This document shows, piece after piece, positions 14,230 to 21,854 of a stretch of DNA of 36,670 bases (its first letter is position 1; every line of letters starts with the position of its first letter). Position numbers and translations under genes: made by a program. This DNA comes from a virus. The notes beneath the pieces are model-generated. The model saw only the letters and a list, made by a program, of their open reading frames with translations. It searched no databases and was not told the origin of the DNA. The stretch covers positions 1 through 36,670 of the IMG/VR virus record IMGVR_UViG_3300043399_001128. The stretch is one strand, 5' to 3'.

Positions 14230-14239
14230 TTTTTGGCAT
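14012..14239 (-). CDS. Possible antisense small protein over the repressor 3' end
   Basis: This minus-strand frame of 75 residues starts at the ATG at 14239, with GAGGA 5 nt upstream. Its first 45 residues look like a normal helical protein (TQTEFVALSDQIFRSLNEAERLALTHRLRKLAQIVRSEL); the rest is Pro/Arg-rich and resembles read-through antisense. The overlapping C-terminus of the repressor is low in complexity, so either strand could be the real one. Kept at low confidence. Confidence 0.25.
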   Translation of the reverse strand: MPKITQTEFVALSDQIFRSLNEAERLALTHRLRKLAQIVRSELPQLPPALRLPRTQPSPFRLRCARRPVRARPLR

Positions 14240-14302
14240 GGGCATCCTCTTCTACAGTGACGCACCCACAATGGTTACTGGGGAGGGACAACCGCTGTAC
14301 CT

Positions 14303-14641
14303 GTGAATAACCCGACCACCATATTTTGTGAGGCCTGCCAGGCAGAGTCTCAGATCGAAGAAGGCCAGCCACTGCTCTGTCCGATATGCAATGGGGCGAT
14401 GATTGACGCTGACGATCCCGGCAACGAGGCAACGCCAGCGCAGCCGGCCCCTCCACAAGCGCCGCCTCAACAGATCCCGCCACCACCTCAGCCGATGACC
14501 GAGGCCCAGATGACGATTGCGCTGCTGCGGTCGATCAAGGACGGAGTCGACTCGATCAAGATGTTGATGATCATCGCATTTGTTTTGAGCATTATTGGCG
14601 GTCTTCTCTCCTCGTGTAATGGACCTAGTTCACGCTGGTGA
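14303..14641 (+). CDS. Membrane-anchored zinc-ribbon protein
   Basis: This is a 112-residue protein from a GTG. Residues 9-12 (CEAC) and 26-29 (CPIC) form a zinc ribbon. A Pro/Gln-rich linker (about 45-65) follows, then an amphipathic helix (MTEAQMTIALLRSIKDGVDSIKML) and one transmembrane segment (MLMIIAFVLSIIGGLLSSC) near the C-terminus. No family is recognised beyond the fold. It lies after the repressor and before the first repeated dyad element. It may belong with the repressor transcript (lysogenic expression, for example membrane exclusion of other phages) or with the late genes; the sequence does not decide this. Confidence 0.6.
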   Translation: MNNPTTIFCEACQAESQIEEGQPLLCPICNGAMIDADDPGNEATPAQPAPPQAPPQQIPPPPQPMTEAQMTIALLRSIKDGVDSIKMLMIIAFVLSIIGGLLSSCNGPSSRW

Positions 14642-14646
14642 CGATT

Positions 14647-14666
14647 GATAGCGCCCGGCGCAGTGC
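14647..14666 (+). promoter_or_regulatory. Repeated dyad element, copy 1 (before the lysis block)
   Basis: GATAGCGCCCGGCGCAGTGC is identical over 20 bases to 28435-28454 and similar to 19807-19826. It contains GCGCC-C-GGCGC. It lies 5 bp after the stop of the zinc-ribbon gene and about 150 bp before the lysis-type gene. It is a candidate late-activator site or structured RNA. Confidence 0.5.
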
Positions 14667-14815
14667 AGTGCCTCACCGGAGGTGAGAGTGTGGAGCCTGA
14701 AACGGACGTGGAGGGCGGAGACACAGTGAACACCACGGCCCCCGGCTGCTGAACAGCCGTTGTCTCCGGCTAGAACCTCCTCGTGCAGCACGGGGGTCAC
14801 CTGGAGACACTGCCC
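14667..14815 (+). other. Structured untranslated leader of the late operon
   Basis: No gene is seen here. Hairpins are visible: CTCACC-GGA-GGTGAG (14672-14686), and a longer closing stem CGGAGACA (14716-14723) with TGTCTCCG (14761-14768). The latter encloses ACGGC/GCCGT (14735-14739 with 14756-14760), which competes with GGCTG/CAGCC. The nested design suggests a folded RNA leader. A downstream GTGCAGCAC hairpin is weak. No known riboswitch is recognised. Confidence 0.4.
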
Positions 14816-15523
14816 GTGAACACTCGCACCGGTCCGCTGATTTTCGTCCTGCTGCTCGTCCTGCTCGGTCTGTTCCTCGCGCCTCTGGCTGTCATGAGCC
14901 AGGAGGCAATCCCTTTGCCCCCCGACCTCGCCGCGGATCTGGCGCGCCCCCTCGTGGTGCAGGTCGTCGAGAGTCATCCCTGGGTGGCGACGCTGCTCCT
15001 GCTGATGGGCGGCCTGCGTCTGGTCTGCAAACCCCTTATGAGCCTGGTGCGGGCCCGTGTGGCGGCGACGCCCTCGACGGACGACGACGCGCAACTCCAA
15101 CGCATCACGTCCTCGTGGTGGTATCAGGCCCTCGCGTGGAGCCTGGACTTCTTCGCATCGGTCAAGATCCCGCATCCCGCGTCCCGTTCTACCGTGGTCT
15201 CCGCCGCTTCCGTTGAGCGGGGTGCGGCATCCCTCCTGGCTCTCGGATTCGCATTCATCACGGCGAGCGTCGTGAGCGGGTGTGCGTCCTTCAAAACCGT
15301 CCAGATCGACGAACGCAATGAGCACACCGGAGAAGGAAGAATCGAAACCAGAGTGGCGGCCCGCACGCTCTTCACGTCCAAGTCGACCCTCACGCAGTTC
15401 AAGGCCACTCAGACCGAGAGGAGTCAGGGCGCCGAGGTCGGCGGACTCACCCAGCAATCCAGCGGCACCAACGCCGTCAAGGCCCTCGAAGCCCTCGACT
15501 CCATCCTCGGGAAAATCCGCTGA
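14816..15523 (+). CDS. Holin-like membrane protein with fused lipoprotein-like C-terminus
   Basis: This protein is 235 residues from the GTG at 14816; a longer form would start at 14783. Three hydrophobic segments are seen: about 5-28 (GPLIFVLLLVLLGLFLAPLAV), about 55-72 (HPWVATLLLLMGGLRLV), and about 140-160 (ASLLALGFAFITASVVSGC). The part up to about 120, with SWWYQALAWSLDFFASVKIP, looks like small phage holin-region membrane proteins. The third hydrophobic segment ends in a lipobox-like VVSGC. It is followed by about 80 polar residues of a type seen in phage lipoproteins (ASFKTVQIDE ... ARTLFTSKSTL ... QQSSGTNAV). An in-frame GTG at 15194 could produce the lipoprotein separately. Role in lysis is inferred. 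Confidence 0.6.
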   Translation: MNTRTGPLIFVLLLVLLGLFLAPLAVMSQEAIPLPPDLAADLARPLVVQVVESHPWVATLLLLMGGLRLVCKPLMSLVRARVAATPSTDDDAQLQRITSSWWYQALAWSLDFFASVKIPHPASRSTVVSAASVERGAASLLALGFAFITASVVSGCASFKTVQIDERNEHTGEGRIETRVAARTLFTSKSTLTQFKATQTERSQGAEVGGLTQQSSGTNAVKALEALDSILGKIR

Positions 15524-15632
15524 GCGCGCCGCCACGTCTGATGATCTGGCCGAGGCGGCACGCGCGGGAGTGATCCCGGAGTGGTTCCGCCAGGTGGATC
15601 GGGCCGCAGTCGCAGAACTACGCAAACCATGA
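15318..15632 (+). CDS. Out-of-frame overlapping ORF in the lysis block
   Basis: This 104-residue frame overlaps the previous gene by about 205 bp in another frame. The first two thirds are Ser/Arg/Pro-rich (RPSRPSRSSRPLRPRG) and could simply mirror the other frame. The C-terminal 36 residues (ATSDDLAEAARAGVIPEWFRQVDRAAVAELRKP) lie beyond the overlap and look like genuine protein. The stop overlaps the next ATG (ATGA), as at most real junctions here. No ribosome site is seen at 15318; a GTG at 15282 is an alternative, and a frameshift from the previous gene is another. Nested pairs of this kind occur in phage Rz/Rz1 lysis genes. Confidence 0.4.
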   Translation: MSTPEKEESKPEWRPARSSRPSRPSRSSRPLRPRGVRAPRSADSPSNPAAPTPSRPSKPSTPSSGKSAERAATSDDLAEAARAGVIPEWFRQVDRAAVAELRKP

Positions 15633-15955
15633 TCGCCGAAATCTCATCCAATGCGCAGGCCAACGGAGGTCTGTGGATCGCCGCCGGCCTTGCCGCGTTG
15701 GGTGGGGTGCCGGGGGTCATCGCCGTTTTCTCGCTGTTCGCCACGCGGCGCGAGGTGCAGGCGCAGGAACACCGGATCCAGAAGACGGAGGAGGCCCTCA
15801 AGGAACTGCACCGCGACCTGCACGCGATGGAGAACCGCATCACCGAGGCCGGCGAGAAACGCGCCGTCGCCTTGCACGAGCGGACGAACGAAATCCTGTC
15901 TGCCGTCTCCGAATTGAGGGGACGGTTCGAGGCCACGACCCATCACCGCCGATGA
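15629..15955 (+). CDS. DUF2730-like (Mu gp25-type) membrane coiled-coil protein
   Basis: This is a 108-residue protein. One N-terminal transmembrane segment (about 14-38; LWIAAGLAALGGVPGVIAVFSLFA) is followed by a long coiled coil (about 40-105; REVQAQEHRIQKTEEALKEL ... HAMENRITEAGEKRAV ... ILSAVSELRG). Mu-like phages carry such a protein of unknown role (gp25, DUF2730) just before gp26, gp27 and the terminase, which is the order found here. The layout also resembles an inner-membrane spanin. Starts by ATGA overlap. Confidence 0.65.
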   Translation: MIAEISSNAQANGGLWIAAGLAALGGVPGVIAVFSLFATRREVQAQEHRIQKTEEALKELHRDLHAMENRITEAGEKRAVALHERTNEILSAVSELRGRFEATTHHRR

Positions 15956-16206
15956 CCGCTGACGCAAAACTATTCGTCCTCCGTGCGCTGCGCCGCATGG
16001 ACGGGACACCGTTCCCCGAGGAGAGCCTGATCCAGAGCGTACAGGTTGCGTTTCCGCATCCGGTGCCGTCCATGGATGAGGTGCGGACGCTGCTGTCTGA
16101 CATGGAGGCCGAGGGCTGGATCTCCGCCCACACGGACTCGCTCACGGGCAAACGCCAGTGGGTGCTGACGTCCAAGGGCACGGCGCGCGCCGTGCAACTC
16201 CGCTGA
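15952..16206 (+). CDS. Mu gp26-like winged-helix protein
   Basis: This 84-residue protein starts by ATGA overlap. It contains a winged-helix pattern: AKLFVLRALRRMDGTPFPEESLIQSVQVAF, then SMDEVRTLLSDMEAEGWI, then a wing SAHTDSLTGKRQWVLTSKGTARAV. The WVLTSKGTARA end is typical of DNA-binding small phage proteins of the Mu gp26 type found directly before the DUF3486 gene. Probably a DNA-packaging accessory or regulator. Confidence 0.7.
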   Translation: MTADAKLFVLRALRRMDGTPFPEESLIQSVQVAFPHPVPSMDEVRTLLSDMEAEGWISAHTDSLTGKRQWVLTSKGTARAVQLR

Positions 16207-16208
16207 TC

Positions 16209-16775
16209 ATGCCACGCAAAACCCGCAGCGACTCGTCACCGTTCGACCGGTTCCAGACGGAGCTGGATCAATGGCTGACGGTCGAGAACCTCTCCTATGA
16301 GGACACGCTCACGCGCCTCCGCGGCGTGTGGCCTGCGGGGGAGCGCGTGCCTTCGAAGTCCGCGCTGGCACGCTGGGCGGACAAGCGCAGGCAAGAGCTG
16401 GTGCTCGAACGCATCGCGGCCAGTGCGGCCAAGGCTAAGCAGGTCACGGGTGCGTTTGCCGAGAATCCCGGCGATGCCTACGGCGCTCTCCTGGGCATGA
16501 TCGGACAGGCGGCGTTCGAGATGCGTCTCCAGAAGGGCGACGCACTCGACATCGACACCCTCAAGGATCTGGCCGAGGTCGTGCAGGTGGGCCTGCGATC
16601 GCGCAACGAGGATGCCAAGCTCCGCATCCGCGAACAGGAGCTGGCACTCAAGGAGCGGCGCATCGTCCTGCTGGAGAAACAGAGTGCCGACGCCACTGCC
16701 ACGCTCGGCTCCAACGAGCTGAGCGAGGAACAGAAGATGGCGCGCTTCCGCGAGATCTTCGGAATCAAGGTCTGA
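16209..16775 (+). CDS. DUF3486-like protein, probable small terminase subunit (Mu gp27-type)
   Basis: This 188-residue protein starts 2 bp after the gp26-like stop. The N-terminal part (MPRKTRSDSSPFDRFQTELDQWLTVENLSYEDTLTRLRG) followed by VPSKSALARWADKRRQEL (about 50-68) is a DNA-binding HTH layout. From about 75 on the protein is helical, with a coiled coil at 125-165 (EDAKLRIREQELALKERRIVLLEKQ). The C-terminus MARFREIFGIKV is a common end of small terminase subunits. In Mu the equivalent gp27 is part of the packaging machinery. The large subunit follows 3 bp later. Confidence 0.85.
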   Translation: MPRKTRSDSSPFDRFQTELDQWLTVENLSYEDTLTRLRGVWPAGERVPSKSALARWADKRRQELVLERIAASAAKAKQVTGAFAENPGDAYGALLGMIGQAAFEMRLQKGDALDIDTLKDLAEVVQVGLRSRNEDAKLRIREQELALKERRIVLLEKQSADATATLGSNELSEEQKMARFREIFGIKV

Positions 16776-16778
16776 GCC

Positions 16779-18164
16779 ATGGCAGCCTCACCACGCGACC
16801 TACTGCTGCCGTACCAGCGCCATTGGGTCGAGGACACCAGCCGGTTCAAGATCGCGCTCCAAGCCCGGCAGACGGGCAAATCGTTCGGCACTGCCGAGGA
16901 GGCCGTGGCCGATGCCATGGCCCGCAAAACGACGTGGGTCATCGGATCTGCCGGCGAACGCCAGGCATTGGAGTGGATGCTCAAGGCGCGCGAGTGGATC
17001 GAGGCGTACGGGCTCGCGGTCGAGGACTATCAGGAGATCCGCGATCACGGCGAGGCCCTGCTCAAAAACGCCGAAGCGAAGCTCTCGAACGGCTCCCGCA
17101 TCATCGCGGTGCCGGCCAACCCGTCGACGATGCGCGGCTACTCGGCCAACCTCGTCCTGGACGAGTTCGCATTTCACGAGGATCCCGACGCGATCTGGCG
17201 CGCCATCTATCCCTCGATCAGCAATCCGCTGAAGGGGGAGTACAAGATCCGGATCGTCTCCACTCCCAACGGCACCGGCAACAAGTTCGCCGACATCTGG
17301 CGCAAATCCGTCCGGTGGACGCCTGACCGTGGCCCGGTGAAAAAGGGCGAGTGGTCCGGCCACTTTGTGGACATCCACACGGCCGTGGCCATGGGCCTCG
17401 GCGTGGACATCGAGGAGCTGCGCAAGGGCCTCGACGATCCCGAGGGATGGGCGGTCGAGTACGAGTGCCAGTTCCTCGACTCCGCCTCGGTGCTGCTGCC
17501 GTACGAGGTCATTGCCCTCATCGAGAATCCCCTCGCGACCGTCAGCCAGCCGATGGAGTTCTGGTTGGGGAACGGACCGCAGCCGATTGATCTGGGGATC
17601 GATTTCGGCCGGAAAAAGGACCTGACCGTGTGTTGGGCGTTGGAGGACATCGGCGGCTTCGGCATGACCAAGGAAGTGCTGGAGATCGAGAAGACCCCCA
17701 CGCCGCGTCAGGTGGAGATCCTGACTCCACGCATCGAGCGGGCTCGCCGTGTGTGCCTGGACTATACGGGTCCCGGCGTGGGCCTGGGTGATTACCTGGT
17801 GAAGGAGTTCGGGGAGTATAACCCGGACAAACACCTGTACGGGAAAATCGAGTTGGTCACGTTCAACCAGGGCAACAAGGTGGAGCTGATGTCCAAGCTC
17901 CGCATGCGGGCGGACTCACGCATGCTGGGCATCCCGGCCACGCGCACCATCCGCGAGGATCTGCACTCCATGCACCGCGTGACCTCGCCGGGTGGCGGGG
18001 TGACGTACCGGGCCGCTCACACTCCCGATGGTCACGCCGACCGTTGCGTCGCTCTCGCGCTCGCCAACCGGGCTTCCAGCGGGTCACGGACCCCGTTCGT
18101 TTACTCGCCGGTCGGCCGTCCACCCCGGGGAAGCCGGTTGCGGGGCGGAAGGAGGGCAATGTGA
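16779..18164 (+). CDS. Terminase large subunit (Mu gp28-type)
   Basis: This 461-residue protein is the ATPase-nuclease motor that packages DNA into the prohead. The ATPase domain has Walker A ARQTGKS (29-35), an AVPANPSTMRGYS segment (110-122), Walker B LVLDEF (125-130) and the coupling motif STPNG (161-165). The RNase H-like nuclease has DLGIDFGRKKDLTV (Asp275), VCLDYTG (Asp328) and PDGHADRCVALALAN (Asp417/Asp421). In transposable phages it packages by headful from a host-flanked end, which explains the short foreign left flank. The C-terminus is basic (PVGRPPRGSRLRGGRRAM). Confidence 0.93.
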   Translation: MAASPRDLLLPYQRHWVEDTSRFKIALQARQTGKSFGTAEEAVADAMARKTTWVIGSAGERQALEWMLKAREWIEAYGLAVEDYQEIRDHGEALLKNAEAKLSNGSRIIAVPANPSTMRGYSANLVLDEFAFHEDPDAIWRAIYPSISNPLKGEYKIRIVSTPNGTGNKFADIWRKSVRWTPDRGPVKKGEWSGHFVDIHTAVAMGLGVDIEELRKGLDDPEGWAVEYECQFLDSASVLLPYEVIALIENPLATVSQPMEFWLGNGPQPIDLGIDFGRKKDLTVCWALEDIGGFGMTKEVLEIEKTPTPRQVEILTPRIERARRVCLDYTGPGVGLGDYLVKEFGEYNPDKHLYGKIELVTFNQGNKVELMSKLRMRADSRMLGIPATRTIREDLHSMHRVTSPGGGVTYRAAHTPDGHADRCVALALANRASSGSRTPFVYSPVGRPPRGSRLRGGRRAM

Positions 18165-18296
18165 CCCCGTCTAAATGCCCGCAGGAGCGTTTTTGGGGTA
18201 TGTGGACACCACCCAACCCCCTCCGATCGATTTGCAGAGCCTTTGCGCTCATTTGCAGAAGCACCGCAACGGGCCTGTAGATCCCATTTTAACCTC
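18165..18296. other. Non-coding gap between terminase and portal genes
   Basis: This is a gap of 132 bp in an otherwise packed operon. No gene, terminator or ribosome site is seen. It has two TTTGCAGA copies (about 18230 and 18251) and a GTTTTTGGGG stretch. A promoter cannot be identified with confidence. Confidence 0.3.
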
Positions 18297-19811
18297 ATGA
18301 AGACCCAATCCGCTCTCGACGCCGTCCGAATCCGCAATCAGCGGATGTTTCTGGGTAACCCGCTGCGCTCGCTGACGCCTGAGTCCCTCTCCTCGCAGCT
18401 CGACCAGTTCGAGGCGGGGGATCTGCGGTCCGCCGCGCAGACGTGGGCGATCATGGAGCGGCGTTCGCCGGTGCTCGGGTCGGTGGCCCGCAAGCGGTAC
18501 AAGAGCATCAGCCGTCTCCCGTGGTCCGTGCTGACCGTCGACGAGAGTCCGGAGGCCACGGCACACCAGGAGGTCCTTAAAAAGTTTTGGGACGGCATCC
18601 GTGTGACCGACGCAATGGAGCGGAACCGACAGGGCGGCGTCGCGTTGCTGCTCGCTCAGGCCGCGACCTGCATCGGCCACCGGTTCGCGGTCCACGAGAT
18701 CGTCTGGAAACCGGAACCGGGCAACCTGTCGGCGACGTTCACCCGGATCCCGCTGTGGTTTTTCGAGAATCGCACGGGCGAACTGCGGTACCTCACCGGC
18801 GACTATGCAATGGAGGGCGTCCAGTTGGAGCCCGCCGGATGGCTCGTGACGTGTGGCGATGGTCTCATGGAGGCCACAAGCCTTTTGGTGATGCAGACCG
18901 GGATGGCGCTCGGGGACTGGCTCGGGTACTCGGAGCGGTTCGGCATCCCTGGGCAGGCGTGGAAGACGGACGCAAAACCGGGGAGCGAGGAATGGGGGCA
19001 GGTCGAGACGGCCGCCGCGGCGTTCAGCTCCGACTTTGCCTGCGTGATCCCCAAGGGTACGGAGGTGACGACGATCGAGGGCGGCAACACGGGCGCGATG
19101 CCGCAGTCGATCCTCGTCGAGTATTTGGAACGCCGCATCGTGACGCTCTGGCGTGGGGCAGATCTGGGGACGATGTCGCAGGGAGCGGGCGGTGTGGGTG
19201 CGTCCCTCCAGGGCGATGAGACGGAGATCCTCGCCGAGGACGATGTGCAGGCGCTGAGCGAGGCCCTGCAACACCAGGTGGAGCGGTACGTCATCCAGTG
19301 GTATTTCGGACCAGGCGTGGAGCCGAAGGCCTACTTCAAGTTGACCCTGCCCGAGGGCGACAGCACCGAGCGCGACCTCAAGGTCGATCAATTCCTGCAC
19401 ACCGCGGGCGTGCCGATGTCCGTGGCGGATGTTGCCGAGCGGTACGGCCGCGAGTTGCCGGCCGCGGGCGAGGAACTCCTCAAGCCCGCGGCGCCGCCCG
19501 CCCCGCCGATGGGCATGGGCGGACCCATGGGTACGACGCTGAGCCAGCTGGCCAACCAACGCACCAGCCTCGACCAGATGGCCGAGGCCGTGGCCACGTC
19601 CATGGGGCCGGTGCGTGAGCGTCTGCGGATGATCGGCGAGATCACGGACCCGAAGGCGCAGCGAGAGGCGTTGATGTCCCTGCGTCTCGATCTGCCGCGG
19701 TTGCTGCGGCAGGTCTCGACGGACCCAACAACGGTGCGCGTCATGGAGCGCGTGATCGGTGGCAGCGTGGTCAGCGGGCTGCTGACGGCACCAGAGGACA
19801 CCGCGAAATAG
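18297..19811 (+). CDS. Portal protein, DUF935 family (Mu gp29-type)
   Basis: This is a 504-residue protein. The N-terminal region shows the DUF935 layout: NPLRSLTPESLSSQLDQFEAGDLRSAAQTWAIMERRSPVLGSVARKRYKSISRLPW (about 20-76). A middle domain runs to a long central region containing GTEVTTIEGGN and YLERRIVTLWRGADLGTMSQG. The last third has FLHTAGVPMSVADVAERYGRELP, a flexible Gly/Pro/Met-rich piece (APPAPPMGMGGPMG, about 395-412), and a helical C-terminus. Portals form the dodecameric ring at the head vertex through which DNA enters. Its place after the terminase is standard. There is no clear ribosome site at the ATG. Confidence 0.88.
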   Translation: MKTQSALDAVRIRNQRMFLGNPLRSLTPESLSSQLDQFEAGDLRSAAQTWAIMERRSPVLGSVARKRYKSISRLPWSVLTVDESPEATAHQEVLKKFWDGIRVTDAMERNRQGGVALLLAQAATCIGHRFAVHEIVWKPEPGNLSATFTRIPLWFFENRTGELRYLTGDYAMEGVQLEPAGWLVTCGDGLMEATSLLVMQTGMALGDWLGYSERFGIPGQAWKTDAKPGSEEWGQVETAAAAFSSDFACVIPKGTEVTTIEGGNTGAMPQSILVEYLERRIVTLWRGADLGTMSQGAGGVGASLQGDETEILAEDDVQALSEALQHQVERYVIQWYFGPGVEPKAYFKLTLPEGDSTERDLKVDQFLHTAGVPMSVADVAERYGRELPAAGEELLKPAAPPAPPMGMGGPMGTTLSQLANQRTSLDQMAEAVATSMGPVRERLRMIGEITDPKAQREALMSLRLDLPRLLRQVSTDPTTVRVMERVIGGSVVSGLLTAPEDTAK

Positions 19812-19826
19812 CGCCGGGCACCGTGC
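19807..19826 (+). promoter_or_regulatory. Repeated dyad element, diverged copy (before the protease gene)
   Basis: AATAGCGCCGGGCACCGTGC matches 16 of 20 bases of the elements at 14647 and 28435. The TAG is the portal stop codon. It precedes GCGCA-A-CTCCC ... GGGAG-GA-TGCGC, a nested hairpin (about 19824-19855). It lies just before the protease gene. Confidence 0.4.
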
Positions 19827-19848
19827 GCAACTCCCCAGAGGTGGGAGG

Positions 19849-21087
19849 ATGCGCGGCGTGGACGACGTTTTCGAGATGCGCGGCGGGGTAGGATCCGGCA
19901 AGGGACTGGATCTGCTGCGGTCTCCTCTTTCCGCCGTTACGACCCCGGCGGTTAGGCGTGGGTTGGCGATTCGCCATAGCCCTGACTCACGCCGCTCCTT
20001 TCAATTCGCCAACGAGGGCGAGACCCGCTGTGAGCTGACCAACACGGCCGCGGCTGTCGGTGAGGACGGCTGGGCGCAGATCGCGCCCTTCGGGGATTTC
20101 CCTGGCATGGTCACGGAGGTCCTCCCTGGTGGCGGTGTGAAGGGCAAGCCCGCCCCGGCCATCCAGCGGATGGACCGCACCGCGGCGGAGGCGATGGTCG
20201 CGCATTTCAACAGTGCGACATCCCGCATCATGCGCTGGCTGCGCGGCGTGCCGATCTTCAGCGGCCATCCGGATTTCCCTGGTGCCGGCAACCGATACCC
20301 GGACAAGGGGCACAAGGGCGTGATCGCGCAGCTTCAGGTCCGCAACGATGGACTCTATGCGCTCCCTGTGTTCAACGGCGACGGTCAGGCGCTGATTCAG
20401 TCGCAACCAGGTCTGGGATTCTCCGCCCGCTGGACCGCGGAACCTGTGGAGGTCGTCAACGGCGTCCATGTGCTGCGTCCCACCCAACTCATTTCCGCCG
20501 GGCTCACGACCCAGCCAAACCTTCCCGTCCAACTGATCAACGAAACCTATATGGATCTGTCCGCACTCATTGCCGCTCTCAAGCGGATGGGCGTCACCGT
20601 CGCTGACGGTGCCGACCTCGCAGCCATCACCGCCGCCATCACTGCCGCAGCCGAGAAGGCCGAGGCGGACAAGGCTGCGTCCACCACGCAGGCCGCCAAT
20701 GAGCGGCCTGCCCTCACCACCGCGCAGGGCGAGGTCAATCGCCTGGCTGCGTTGCTCACGGCGCGCACCAACGCGCATGCCACCTCCCTGATCGACGAGG
20801 CCATACGCGGCGGACGTGCGACCGAGGCGGAGCGCGCGACGCTCGCCGGTCAGTTCGCGAACGATTTCAACAGCGCCGCCGCGCAGCTCGCCACGCGTGC
20901 CGCGACGCATCTCAAGACCACGCCCACCGCCACCGTGCAGCCTGGCACCGGTGCCGCGGCGAACATGCAGACCCGCCAAGCCATGGCTCAGCAGTTCATC
21001 AACGAGCGCATGCAGAAGGGCGCGACCTACAACGAGGCGTTCAACGCTGTTAAGGCCGAGAAGCCGGAGCTGTTCGGCCTCAAGTAA
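19849..21087 (+). CDS. Head maturation protease / scaffold (Mu I/Z-type)
   Basis: This protein is 412 residues from the ATG at 19849. A GTG at 19858 fits the upstream GGGAGG better, and the N-terminal ~55 residues look poorly conserved, so the start is uncertain. The protease half has GVPIFSGHPDFPGAGNRYPDKGHKGVIAQLQVRNDGLYALPVFN (about 133-177), then LGFSARWTAEPVEV and HVLRPTQLISAGLTTQPNLPVQL, the conserved order of Mu gpI proteases. The C-terminal half from about 240 is Ala-rich and helical (ADGADLAAITAAITAAAEKAEADKAAST), the scaffold part. It guides capsid assembly and then cleaves the scaffold. Confidence 0.85.
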   Translation: MRGVDDVFEMRGGVGSGKGLDLLRSPLSAVTTPAVRRGLAIRHSPDSRRSFQFANEGETRCELTNTAAAVGEDGWAQIAPFGDFPGMVTEVLPGGGVKGKPAPAIQRMDRTAAEAMVAHFNSATSRIMRWLRGVPIFSGHPDFPGAGNRYPDKGHKGVIAQLQVRNDGLYALPVFNGDGQALIQSQPGLGFSARWTAEPVEVVNGVHVLRPTQLISAGLTTQPNLPVQLINETYMDLSALIAALKRMGVTVADGADLAAITAAITAAAEKAEADKAASTTQAANERPALTTAQGEVNRLAALLTARTNAHATSLIDEAIRGGRATEAERATLAGQFANDFNSAAAQLATRAATHLKTTPTATVQPGTGAAANMQTRQAMAQQFINERMQKGATYNEAFNAVKAEKPELFGLK

Positions 21088-21122
21088 TCGACCCAACCGA
21101 CAACCATCCAACGACCACTCCC

Positions 21123-21296
21123 ATGGCCGATCGAAACGAAACCATCCAGGCGCTCGCCCGTGAGCGCGTGAAGTTGTCCGGCGGCGCGCTGTCGCCCGAA
21201 GACGCGATCCTCGTCGCCACCAGTCAGGTCGAGGCTGACGAAGCCGCGGCCGGTGCTGAGAAGAAGACCAAGGCCACCAAGGCCGAGAAGTCCTGA
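21123..21296 (+). CDS. Very small charged head-region protein
   Basis: This is a 57-residue protein between the protease and decoration genes, reading MADRNETIQALARERVKLSGG at the start. It has an acidic middle (SPEDAILVATSQVEADEAA) and a Lys-rich end (EKKTKATKAEKS). It is placed like the small unnamed proteins beside Mu gene T. Upstream is a C/A-rich leader without a ribosome site, as for the neighbouring head genes. Function unknown; a minor head component is possible. Confidence 0.6.
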   Translation: MADRNETIQALARERVKLSGGALSPEDAILVATSQVEADEAAAGAEKKTKATKAEKS

Positions 21297-21330
21297 ACCG
21301 TAGACCCAAACACCCATCACTATCGTCCGA

Positions 21331-21825
21331 ATGAACAAAGTCAAAAACCTGATCCACCTCGCCACCGCGGCTCTTGCGGCCGTGGCGCGGATCGACCGAC
21401 GGACTCACTATGAGTTCGCAAACATCGCCGAGGGCACCTACGAAACCGGGTGCATGAGCCGCCTGACGGATGCCGCGATCACCCGTCGACATCTGGTTGT
21501 GGCGGTCGGCTCCACCATCAATCACGTGGCGCTGGCCGGCGTGACTTCCATCGCCCTGGGCGTCGTCGACGACGAGGCCGAGGCAGCTGAGGATCCCGTG
21601 AACGTGCAGCTGCTCGGCAACAAGCCGGGCACCGTGCTCATGGTAGCCTCCGCGGCCATCACGGCCGGCGCGCAGGTTGTGACCGCGGCGGACGGCAAGA
21701 TCCGTACCTTGCCTGTTGCGACGGGCACCTACCACATCATCGGGCGCGCCCTGGAGGCGGCTAACGGGGACAACGATGTGATCAACGTCCAGCACTGTTA
21801 CCCGATCCAACGCATCGTCGCCTGA
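21331..21825 (+). CDS. Capsid decoration (cement) protein, DUF2190-like
   Basis: This 164-residue beta-rich protein precedes the capsid gene. The pattern AAITRRHLVVAVGSTINHVALAG (about 49-71), VMVASAAITAGAQVVTAADGKIRTLP (about 104-130) and GTYHIIGRALEAANGDNDVINV (about 131-153) is the usual signature of DUF2190-type cement proteins, which bind the outer surface of the expanded capsid and stabilise it. The position directly before the major capsid gene fits. No ribosome site is seen at the ATG. Confidence 0.85.
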   Translation: MNKVKNLIHLATAALAAVARIDRRTHYEFANIAEGTYETGCMSRLTDAAITRRHLVVAVGSTINHVALAGVTSIALGVVDDEAEAAEDPVNVQLLGNKPGTVLMVASAAITAGAQVVTAADGKIRTLPVATGTYHIIGRALEAANGDNDVINVQHCYPIQRIVA

Positions 21826-21854
21826 TCGGATCCCACAACATCACCAGTCATCAC

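Noticed and set aside
18249-19901. Minus-strand open frame of 550 codons over the portal gene
   Set aside because: The portal on the plus strand has the DUF935 layout; the antisense product is low-complexity and Arg/His/Pro-rich.
19987-21810. Minus-strand open frame of 607 codons over protease and decoration genes
   Set aside because: It is antisense to genes with clear family motifs. High GC keeps such frames open, and its protein is Arg/Gly/His-rich without domains.
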